Source of the DNA: JBHEPS01 sp046261635
GTDB taxonomy: Bacteria; Acidobacteriota; Thermoanaerobaculia; Gp7-AA8
Direction: 5' to 3'
NCBI GenBank assembly: GCA_046261635.1
Contig: JBHEOL010000360.1
Coordinates: 1 to 25,454, forward strand
Length of the DNA stretch: 25,454 nucleotides
Shown here: positions 13,956-20,799 of the stretch, one piece after another
Position numbering within the stretch: the stretch's first letter is position 1
How the letters are laid out: every line of letters starts with the position of its first letter
Notes under the pieces: generated by a model
What the model was told of the DNA's origin: nothing
Seen by the model: only the letters and a program-made list of their open reading frames with translations
Databases searched by the model: none
Translations under genes and position numbers: made by a program

Positions 13956-15575
13956 ATGACCTCCCGGCTGCGCGCCGTCCTCCTGATCGCGATCCTACTC
14001 CTCGCCGGTTGCCGTGACGACGAACCGCTGCTCGCTCCCGTCCAGCGCACCGTTTACTCCGTCCGCCCCGCCGTGGTTCGCGTTCGCGCTTTCGCGACCG
14101 CACGCTTCGTCGTCGACCCGGCTGCCGCGGGCGCCGTTCACGACCGGATCGTGCGACGCGGCCTCGCCGAGCCGCAGGATTGGCCCACCCGTCCCGTCGA
14201 AGTCGACACCGGTGCTGGCGGCTCGGGCTCGGGGTTCGCAATCCATCCGGACGGCATCATCCTCACGAGCGGCCACGTTGTCAGCCTGGTCCGCGATCCG
14301 GCGGCCGTCCAGCACGAGCTCGCCCGCAACGGTGCCGCCGCGGCACTGCTGGCCCGCTACCCGATCGATTCGCTCCGAGCCCTCGAGCGCAGCTCCAACC
14401 TCGAGCCCCTCATCACGATGCTCGCCGGGGCAGGCTCGCTCCGCCAGATCCGCACATGGCGCGAGGTCGAGCTCTCAAACGGCCTGACCGCTCCGTTCTC
14501 CATCCTCGATTTCTCCCCCTCTCTTCAGGACCATGGCGACGATGTCGCCATACTCCGAATCGCCGCTCACGACCTTCCAACCGTCGTGCTGGGTGATTCT
14601 GACGCCGTCCGCATCCAGGACACCGTCCTGGTCTTCGGATTCCCCTCGGTCGCGAGCAGCACCGACCAGACCATCGGCGGCTGGCTCTCGCAGGAGACCG
14701 ATCTCGAAACGACCGTCAACCGAGGCAGCATCACCGCCATTCGAAAGAACATCGCGAACGTGCCGGTCTTTCAAACCGACATCCCGCTCTACCCGGGGAC
14801 CTCCGGGGGGCCGGTGACCGACCAGAATGGACGGGCGATCGGGCTCGTCACGTGGGGTCACGCGAGCGCCGACTCGATCCGATTCATCGTTCCCATCAAC
14901 GTCGCCAGCGCCCGGCTCCGCAGCCTCGACATTCGGGTCGGAGAGAAGGGAAGCTTCTCGCCGAGGTACGCCGCTGCCCTCGAATCGATCGAGGCCGGAC
15001 GCTGGCGCGCCGCCCACGGCCAACTCGAGAGAGCCGAAGAGGCCTTCTCGGGCAACCCGGACGTCGCTCGCCTCCGCCGCGATGTCCGCGGACGGCTGGG
15101 GGCCACCCCCTGGTGGAGAGAAACCTCGGCGGTGCTCGCCGCCTCCGTATTCTCGATCCTGCTGCTGGGCGCATTGATCGTCGCGGCCGTGCGGGGCATC
15201 ACCCGTCGCCCGCTGGTGGTCGTCCGACAACCGGAGCCGGAAGCTGCGAGCTCGCCCGCCTCCTCCAGAGGAACGTTGATCGGGAAGCTGACGTTCCTGA
15301 ACGGGCCCCGCGCTGGAGAACGCATTGGCCTTGCCGGCTCCGGGATCCGGATCGGAAGAGAGCCGAAGGATTGCGAGGTCGTGATCCCCGATCCGAGGAT
15401 TTCCCGGCTGCACGCCGAGGTGCTTCGCGACGGCGGGAGAGTATTATTGGTCGATCGGAACTCGTCGAACGGCACCTGGGTAGGAGGGGAGCGCGTCGCT
15501 CACCACGAGCTCCGCGATGGTGACATCATCAATTTTGGAGGCCGAAACGCCATCGCGGTGGCGTTTCATCGGTGA
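13956..15575 (+). CDS. Lipoprotein trypsin-like serine protease with transmembrane helix and C-terminal FHA domain
   Basis: A 539-residue protein with an unusual layout. Residues 1-19 are a lipoprotein signal (LLLAGC, lipidated Cys19). A chymotrypsin-fold protease of the DegP/trypsin-like type spans about 85-325: His107 in TSGHVV, Asp196 in GDDVAIL and Ser283 in GTSGGPV form an intact triad. A helical stretch is at 335-380, one membrane helix at about 389-412, and an FHA domain at about 443-537 (IGRE with R468, SRLHAE at 483-488, NSSNGTW at 502-508). The predicted topology puts the protease outside and the FHA domain in the cytoplasm. There is no PDZ domain. A longer frame upstream is antisense-like read-through inside the phosphatase gene; the ATG at 13956 begins the signal peptide. 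Confidence 0.92.
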   Translation: MTSRLRAVLLIAILLLAGCRDDEPLLAPVQRTVYSVRPAVVRVRAFATARFVVDPAAAGAVHDRIVRRGLAEPQDWPTRPVEVDTGAGGSGSGFAIHPDGIILTSGHVVSLVRDPAAVQHELARNGAAAALLARYPIDSLRALERSSNLEPLITMLAGAGSLRQIRTWREVELSNGLTAPFSILDFSPSLQDHGDDVAILRIAAHDLPTVVLGDSDAVRIQDTVLVFGFPSVASSTDQTIGGWLSQETDLETTVNRGSITAIRKNIANVPVFQTDIPLYPGTSGGPVTDQNGRAIGLVTWGHASADSIRFIVPINVASARLRSLDIRVGEKGSFSPRYAAALESIEAGRWRAAHGQLERAEEAFSGNPDVARLRRDVRGRLGATPWWRETSAVLAASVFSILLLGALIVAAVRGITRRPLVVVRQPEPEAASSPASSRGTLIGKLTFLNGPRAGERIGLAGSGIRIGREPKDCEVVIPDPRISRLHAEVLRDGGRVLLVDRNSSNGTWVGGERVAHHELRDGDIINFGGRNAIAVAFHR

Positions 15576-16183
15576 ACGTGGGAGACAAATTCTGCCCCCG
15601 GGGCCACAGGATCGACGCAAGCTGGGATCTTTGCCCGTTCTGCCCGCCCGAGGTGTCGACGGGGCAGATTCCGGTGGTCCGTCCGCGCGGAACCGGGCAA
15701 ACGAATCCACAGGCCAAACGAGCCCCAGCCCAACGGGAGTCGCGTTCTCCGCGCTTATCGGATCCGATCACCGAGGGTGGCCCTCCTCCGAGCCGAACCG
15801 TGGCGGTTCCGAAAGGGTCGTTCGGGCTCGAGCCGGTGCGCTCCGGGCTCGTTGTCGGCTGGCTGATCGGCATCTCGACCCCGATCCGGGGTGAATCCTA
15901 TTCGATCCGCATCGGAAAGAACACGATCGGGCGCGACCCGAGCTCGGACGTTCCGATCCCCGACGAACAGACGTCGAGTCACCATGCCGATCTCGTCTAC
16001 CGGCCCGAGGAGCAGCGTTTCATTCTCATGGATCGCAACTCGACGAACGGCACGTACGTGAATGACGCGGAGATCGAACCGCGCTGCGACCTCGAACACC
16101 ACGACATCATTCGGGTCGGCTCCCAGCGGCTCGTGTTCATCCGGCTGGACGTCTCCTGGACGGATCCGAGGCTGGCCCCATGA
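15572..16183 (+). CDS. Zinc-ribbon and FHA domain protein
   Basis: A 203-residue soluble protein. The N-terminus has a short metal-binding motif with C8, H12, C21 and C24 (FCPRGH...CPFC), resembling a zinc ribbon. A Pro/Arg-rich linker follows, then an FHA domain at about 98-192. In that domain GRD (120-122) and NSTNGTYVN (156-164) are conserved, but the usual SRxH motif reads SSHH (135-138). It starts at a GTG whose bases overlap the stop of the protease gene (GTGA) and ends with ATGA, overlapping the kinase gene, so translation is coupled on both sides. It is probably an adaptor that binds phospho-threonine on one of the operon's kinases. Confidence 0.9.
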   Translation: MNVGDKFCPRGHRIDASWDLCPFCPPEVSTGQIPVVRPRGTGQTNPQAKRAPAQRESRSPRLSDPITEGGPPPSRTVAVPKGSFGLEPVRSGLVVGWLIGISTPIRGESYSIRIGKNTIGRDPSSDVPIPDEQTSSHHADLVYRPEEQRFILMDRNSTNGTYVNDAEIEPRCDLEHHDIIRVGSQRLVFIRLDVSWTDPRLAP

Positions 16184-17424
16184 TCGGCAGCGTGATTGGC
16201 AACTACCGCGTGGAACGGGACCTCTCGGAAGGGGGCATGAGCCACGTTTACGTAGGACGGACCGTGAGCGCGACTGCGCTTCTCCCGGAGGGGCACCTGG
16301 TCGTGCTCAAGGTGATGTCCGCCGAGCTCGCGGGCGAGGTCACCGCGCGCAAGCGCTTCGTGAAGGAAGCGAAGATCCTCTCTCAGCTCCGCCACCGTTA
16401 CATCACGCGTTTTTACGAGTTTCTCGAGCGGGACGCCGGAGCGGTTCTCGTGATGGAGTTCGTCGACGGGCACCCGGTCGACAGGCTGATCTCGCAGCGG
16501 GGCGCGCTGAGCGTGGGAGACGCCCTGTCGATCTCGCAATGTCTGCTCGAGGCCCTCACCTACGCTCATGGCCGCGGGATCATCCACCGCGACATCAAGC
16601 CCGCCAACCTCATTCAGCAGAAAGCGGGCGGACTCAAGGTGACCGATTTCGGGATCGCGAAAATCAAGGAAGGAGCGGGCTCCGGCGCGACCGTCCTGAC
16701 CAAGGCGGGATTCCTGCTCGGGACGCCCCATTACATGTCGCCCGAGCAGATCCGCGATCCGAAAGAAGCGGGAGCTTCCTGCGACATTTATTCGACGACG
16801 GTGGTCCTCTACGAGATGCTGACCGGATCCCTTCCGTTCACCCAGAGATCGCTTCCGAAGCTGATCGAGGCCATCTACAAGGGAGATAAGCCGGCGCCGA
16901 GCGAGCTTCGGCCCGCTCTCGACGCGGCGCTCGACGCGATCGTCCTGGCGGGAATGGTCCCCGATCCCAGGAAGCGCTACCAGACGGCTCAGGAGCTCCA
17001 CGACGCGCTGGAGGGTTACAAACAGCGCATTTTCGCCGCCTCGCCCACCCCGGTCGCCGAAGATGATGCGACGGTCCGGACTTCCGGCTCCCCGCCTGCC
17101 CTCGACTGGCTGCTCGAGGGAGCCAGCGACAAGCACCACGTGAAGGGGGATAGCGCTCTCATCGGTCGCGACCGCTCCTGCGCCATCGTCGTCCCCCATC
17201 CCGCGGTTTCCCGGAGGCATGCGAGAATTACCGTCACAACGGCATCGTTCCTCATAGAAGACCTAAAATCTGCGAACGGAACGTACGTCAACAACGCGCG
17301 AGTCGAAAGCGCGAAACTGCAGCCCGGGGACATCGTCCGCTTCGGCGCCGACCCAGCCTGCAGCTATACGATCCGGTCTCGGAAACGGGACGAAGGAACC
17401 GACCCATGGCCACCACAGAACTGA
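16180..17424 (+). CDS. Soluble Ser/Thr protein kinase with C-terminal FHA domain
   Basis: A 414-residue protein. The Hanks-type kinase domain is at about 9-285: ATP-binding Lys44 (VVLKVM), Glu63, the catalytic loop HRDIKPAN (136-143), DFG (156-158) and MSPEQ (186-190). The glycine-rich loop is LSEGGMSHVY, in which two of the usual glycines are Ser. A linker (about 286-315) contains DDATVRTSG. The FHA domain is at about 318-400, with IGRD, SRRHARI and SANGTYVNN conserved. There is no membrane segment, unlike the next kinase. The activation loop contains several Thr/Ser residues (ATVLTKAG). The start ATGA overlaps the upstream stop, and the 3' end overlaps the next kinase gene by 19 bases. Confidence 0.95.
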   Translation: MIGSVIGNYRVERDLSEGGMSHVYVGRTVSATALLPEGHLVVLKVMSAELAGEVTARKRFVKEAKILSQLRHRYITRFYEFLERDAGAVLVMEFVDGHPVDRLISQRGALSVGDALSISQCLLEALTYAHGRGIIHRDIKPANLIQQKAGGLKVTDFGIAKIKEGAGSGATVLTKAGFLLGTPHYMSPEQIRDPKEAGASCDIYSTTVVLYEMLTGSLPFTQRSLPKLIEAIYKGDKPAPSELRPALDAALDAIVLAGMVPDPRKRYQTAQELHDALEGYKQRIFAASPTPVAEDDATVRTSGSPPALDWLLEGASDKHHVKGDSALIGRDRSCAIVVPHPAVSRRHARITVTTASFLIEDLKSANGTYVNNARVESAKLQPGDIVRFGADPACSYTIRSRKRDEGTDPWPPQN

Positions 17425-19130
17425 TCTGCCTCCGCTGCAAGACACCTCTCGATCCCCATGCGGAAGCCTGCCCTTCCTGCAGCGAGAAGGTGACGGATTT
17501 CCAACGCACCTATTCGACGCGGCTGATCGACGGGAAGTACCAGATCCTGGACCGGCTCGGAATCGGAGGGATGGGCGAGATCTTCAAGGTCCGCCACATT
17601 CACCTTGGCGAGCAACGCGTGATCAAGATCATGCGCGCCAACATCGCCGCCGATGAGCAGGCCCTCCAGCGATTCCTCTACGAGGCCCGGCTCGCCACCA
17701 CGGTCAAGCATCCCAGCCTGGCCATGCTGTACGACTTCTCCACCCTCGACGATGGCTCCTACTACATGGTCTGGGAGTTCATCGACGGGGTGAACATCCA
17801 GAAGTGGATCTCCTCGAACGGGCCCGTCCCGGCGCGCCTGGCGATCGAGATCGCCATCCAGGCTCTCGGGGGTCTCGGCGCCCTCCACGAGATGGGGATC
17901 ATCCATCGCGACATCTCCCCCGAGAACATCATGCTTTCCCAGGATCAGCGCGGAAAGCTGCTCGTGAAAGTCATCGACTTCGGCATTGCGAAGCAGCTTT
18001 CCGAAGGAGAGGGCGGCCAGGGGCTCACCCAGACCGGGATGTTCCTCGGGAAGCTCAAATACGCTTCGCCCGAACAGGCCGGCTTCATCAAGGAAGGCGA
18101 GCATCTCGATGCCCGCAGCGATCTCTACTCGTTCGGCATCGTGCTCTACGAGATGCTCGCCGGCCGCACGCCCTTTTTGGCGACCAATCCTCACGGCTAC
18201 ATCCTCAAGCATGCGACGGAGAAGCCGCTCCCGTTCTCCGAGATCAATCCGGACGTCGAGGTTCCCGCCGCGCTCGAAGGCATCGTCCTCAAGATTCTCG
18301 AAAAGGACCGCGAAGCGCGTCATCACGACACGGCGGCCCTGATCGAGGATCTCCAGTCGGTGCGACACTCCATTCCGCCGGAGTCGAAGTTCGGTCTGGG
18401 CGAGCGGATGATCACCCTCTCCGCGAGTCCCACGCTGGTGGACGGAAAGCCTTTCGCGGGCACGGGATCGACCCGGCAGTCGACCTCCGCCGACGCTGCC
18501 CCGACGGTCATCGAGAGCGGCGCCGCTCCGACGGTCGTCGGTTCTGGCGACGCCGCCGCGGTTCCGACCATGATCGACTCGCTGGGAGCGTCGGCCGCGC
18601 CGACCAGGGTCGAACCGAAGTTCGGCAGCCCGGCCGCGGCTACCGTCGTCGAGCGCAAGGGCGCCTTCGAGAGCGCCCGGAAGAAGCCGGTCGTCTGGAT
18701 CGGCGCGGCTGCTGCTGCCCTGATCGTCGTGATCGTCGCCGGAGTCATGTTCTCCCGCGGCGGCGCCTCGACCGATTCCGCGACCGGAACCTCGATGGCC
18801 TCGATCACGGGCGCAACTCCGCTGACCTCGACCGCGCCTGGCGACCGGACGAGCGTCCTTCTGCTCACCGGAAGCCCCGGGCTGGAAATCCAGAATCTCC
18901 AGCACCTGGAGTCCGAGCAACCGGTCCAGCTGTCCGATGACGACCGGATCGTCCCGGTGCGCGTGGCGAACCTGATCGCCGGAACCTACGAGATCACGCT
19001 TCGCGACGGAGCAGGCCGGCCGGTCAAGCAGCGGATCAAGGTGGATCGCGGAGCTCCTGCGACGTACCATGCGGAAGTCGGTTCTCCAGTCGACCTCGAT
19101 CAGGTCGTCGAGGACATTCTCAAACAATGA
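17406..19130 (+). CDS. Zinc-ribbon Ser/Thr protein kinase with transmembrane helix and extracytoplasmic domain
   Basis: A 574-residue protein. The N-terminal zinc ribbon has C8, C11, C22 and C25. The kinase domain is at about 45-320: LGIGGMGEIF, Lys74 in VIKIM, Glu93, DFG at 191-193, SPEQ at 221-224. The catalytic loop is HRDISPEN (167-174), where the nearly invariant Lys of HRDxKxxN is Ser171. A cytoplasmic linker (341-417) holds six degenerate PT-hydrophobic motifs. One membrane helix is at about 429-449. The exterior domain of about 120 residues is beta-rich (VRVANLIAGTYEITLRDGAG) and resembles a carboxypeptidase-like or PEGA-like beta-sandwich. It starts 19 bases inside the previous kinase gene and ends overlapping the next gene (ATGA). 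Confidence 0.94.
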   Translation: MATTELICLRCKTPLDPHAEACPSCSEKVTDFQRTYSTRLIDGKYQILDRLGIGGMGEIFKVRHIHLGEQRVIKIMRANIAADEQALQRFLYEARLATTVKHPSLAMLYDFSTLDDGSYYMVWEFIDGVNIQKWISSNGPVPARLAIEIAIQALGGLGALHEMGIIHRDISPENIMLSQDQRGKLLVKVIDFGIAKQLSEGEGGQGLTQTGMFLGKLKYASPEQAGFIKEGEHLDARSDLYSFGIVLYEMLAGRTPFLATNPHGYILKHATEKPLPFSEINPDVEVPAALEGIVLKILEKDREARHHDTAALIEDLQSVRHSIPPESKFGLGERMITLSASPTLVDGKPFAGTGSTRQSTSADAAPTVIESGAAPTVVGSGDAAAVPTMIDSLGASAAPTRVEPKFGSPAAATVVERKGAFESARKKPVVWIGAAAAALIVVIVAGVMFSRGGASTDSATGTSMASITGATPLTSTAPGDRTSVLLLTGSPGLEIQNLQHLESEQPVQLSDDDRIVPVRVANLIAGTYEITLRDGAGRPVKQRIKVDRGAPATYHAEVGSPVDLDQVVEDILKQ

Positions 19131-20200
19131 TTCGTGTCCGCATCCTGATTGCCGCAGCGATGCTTCTCATCTTCGCCGCCGCACCGTCGGAGGCGGACTG
19201 GCTCGACGACTACGAGGCAGGACTCAAGGCCGCTCAGGGCGAGCAGTGGTCCGTCGTCGTTCAGAAGATGTCCTCGGCCATCAAGGCTCGGCCGAAGGAA
19301 AACGCCCGTCAGAGAACGACGGGGACCGGTTTCATCGCGTATCACCCCTACTATTACCGCGGTGTCGCGAACTTCGAGCTCGGTGACCTCGAGGCGGCGA
19401 TCCGGGATCTCCGGCAGGCGAGCGGCCAGGGGAGCGTAAAGCTCGGTTCGGCGGAATCGCTGCTCGCGCGCGCGGAGATGCAGCTCGCCCAGCAGAGTCA
19501 GCCCGTGACGCCCACCACGACGGTCGCTCAGCAGCCCCCCGTCCAGCAGCCACCTCCGGTCACTCAGACCGCCGCACAGCCCCAGGTCGACCCGAACCTC
19601 GCGCCTGCGCGCTCCCGTGCGCGGGATGCTCTCGCCGCAGCCCGTGGCGCTCACGAAAAGGCCCGCCGCGCCCGCGCGGGATCGCAGCCGGAGTTCGCCG
19701 ACGGAGAACGCCTCATGCTCTCGGCTCAGGAGCGCTCGGCACAGGCCGACACGACAACCGACTGGCTGGCGGTCGAACAGACAGCGAACCGGGCGCTCTC
19801 GACCCTGAATCTCGCGATCACGAAGAATCAGATCGCCCAGCAGAAAGCGGCCAGAGAGCCGACACAGGCGAAGGTCGCGACCGCGGCGACCGAGGACGCG
19901 CTCTCGCAGAAGCGGCTTCGGGTCCGTGCCGCGGTCGAGGCGTACTTCTCGGGAGACTTCACCCAGTCGATCCAGGCGTTCGACCGCCTCGCGAGCGAAG
20001 AGCGGGAGAACTCACTGCTGTGGGCGTTTCTCGGGGCTTCCTATTACTACAACTGGTACCTGAGCGGTCAGACCAACGAGCGGGAAGAACAGGCTGCGAT
20101 CGACGCCTTCAAAAAGGCACGCCAGCACGGCAACGGCAGACTGGATGGACGCTACTTCCCGAAACGCGTGCAGGACTTCTTCGCCACCACGGTCCGGTAA
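19127..20200 (+). CDS. Secreted TPR-like helical repeat protein
   Basis: A 357-residue protein with a signal peptide (1-23, ending SEA before DWLDDY). A first helical segment at about 25-115 looks like two TPR-type repeats (YYYRGVANFELGDLEAAIRDLRQA). A Gln/Pro/Thr-rich linker is at about 118-155 and an Ala/Arg/Glu-rich helical stretch at about 158-245. A second TPR-like segment is at about 265-335 (VEAYFSGDFTQSIQAFDRLA, then SLLWAFLGASYYYNWYLSG). No enzyme motif is seen. As last gene of the kinase/phosphatase operon (ATGA overlap), it may be the periplasmic partner or scaffold for the kinase's outer domain or the protease. That is inferred from position only. Confidence 0.88.
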   Translation: MIRVRILIAAAMLLIFAAAPSEADWLDDYEAGLKAAQGEQWSVVVQKMSSAIKARPKENARQRTTGTGFIAYHPYYYRGVANFELGDLEAAIRDLRQASGQGSVKLGSAESLLARAEMQLAQQSQPVTPTTTVAQQPPVQQPPPVTQTAAQPQVDPNLAPARSRARDALAAARGAHEKARRARAGSQPEFADGERLMLSAQERSAQADTTTDWLAVEQTANRALSTLNLAITKNQIAQQKAAREPTQAKVATAATEDALSQKRLRVRAAVEAYFSGDFTQSIQAFDRLASEERENSLLWAFLGASYYYNWYLSGQTNEREEQAAIDAFKKARQHGNGRLDGRYFPKRVQDFFATTVR

Positions 20201-20207
20201 GCGCTCC

Positions 20208-20226
20208 TTCGGCAACCGCTGCCGAA
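20208..20226 (+). terminator. First hairpin after the kinase operon
   Basis: TTCGGCA (20208-20214) and TGCCGAA (20220-20226) form a perfect seven-base stem with a five-base loop, eight bases after the TPR gene stop. No T-run follows on the plus strand. It probably acts together with the next hairpin. Confidence 0.45.
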
Positions 20227-20231
20227 ATGAA

Positions 20232-20255
20232 AAGCCCGGCTCGGAAGCCGGGCTT
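20232..20255. terminator. Bidirectional intrinsic terminator between convergent genes
   Basis: AAGCCCGGCT (20232-20241) and AGCCGGGCTT (20246-20255) form a perfect ten-base stem with loop CGGA. On the plus strand the tail is CTTTG. On the minus strand the stem is followed by a T-rich tail (TTCATTTC), so it should terminate the histone-like gene efficiently and the kinase operon at least partly. Confidence 0.8.
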
Positions 20256-20277
20256 CTTTGATCGGATGCCGTGAGGG

Positions 20278-20709
20278 TCAGCTGACGATCGAAGTGACCG
20301 TCTCCTTGACGTCGGTTGCGGCTTCTTTCACGGTGTCGACCGCGCGACCGACGAGATTCTGAGCCTTCTGAATGACGCTTTTCTTCTTCGGACGCCGGGT
20401 CGTCTTCTTCACGCGAGCCTTTTTCGCTGGACCTTTCTTCGCGGTCCGCTTCGCGGCTGCCGGCTTTCTGGCCGCGGGCCTCTTCGCAACGACTTTTTTC
20501 GCGCCCGATTTCCGAGCGGATCGCTTCGCGGCCTTGCGGGCGGTCTTCTTCGCGGCGGGTCGCGCGGATTTCTTCGGAGCAGCCGGCCTCTTCCTCGAGG
20601 CTGCTTTCCTGGCCTTCGCCTTCGCGGGTTTCCTGGAAACCTTCCGCGACCTTGCGGGGGCGGCTTTCTTCACTGCTCTCTTCTTTTTGGAGGCCTTTTT
20701 GGTGGCCAT
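20278..20709 (-). CDS. Histone H1-like Lys/Arg/Ala-rich DNA-binding protein
   Basis: A 143-residue protein. Of the first 110 residues, 34 are Lys and 17 are Arg, in Ala/Pro-punctuated repeats (KKAAPAR, RKPAKAK, AAKRSARK) like the C-terminal tail of histone H1 and bacterial AlgP/Hc-type proteins. The last 33 residues change completely, to an amphipathic helix (NLVGRAVDTVKEAATDVKET) with no Arg/Lys clusters. The ATG at 20709 is chosen because AAGGAG lies five bases upstream, inside a doubled GGAGAAGGAG run; a longer frame from 20739 would read through these sites. It probably binds DNA non-specifically. The strong ribosome site suggests high expression. Confidence 0.9.
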   Translation of the reverse strand: MATKKASKKKRAVKKAAPARSRKVSRKPAKAKARKAASRKRPAAPKKSARPAAKKTARKAAKRSARKSGAKKVVAKRPAARKPAAAKRTAKKGPAKKARVKKTTRRPKKKSVIQKAQNLVGRAVDTVKEAATDVKETVTSIVS

Positions 20710-20754
20710 AGGATCTCCTTCTCCTTTCGACGCCTGCAATCTCGACCCGTGGCA

Positions 20755-20781
20755 GTTAGGTTGCTTAGAGATGCAACCAAC
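20755..20781. repeat. Inverted repeat in the divergent histone/PBP intergenic region
   Basis: GTTAGGTTGC (20755-20764) and GCAACCAAC (20773-20781) are near-perfect inverted arms (one bulged A) around an eight-base AT-rich spacer. It is centred in the 90-base gap between the two divergent start codons. This is the right place for an operator controlling both genes; a hairpin in an mRNA leader is the alternative. Confidence 0.5.
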
Positions 20782-20799
20782 AGAATGTAGGCGAAGCTC

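Noticed and set aside
17364..19127. A 587-codon open frame on the minus strand, opposite the zinc-ribbon kinase gene
   Set aside because: Long antisense frames are expected in GC-rich genes. Its product is Arg/Gly/Asp/His-rich with no domain, while the plus strand encodes a clear kinase.
13046..20200. Type VI secretion regulatory locus
   Set aside because: PP2C, kinase and FHA genes resemble PppA/PpkA/Fha, but no tss structural gene, Hcp, VgrG or ClpV is present, and the protease and TPR genes do not fit.
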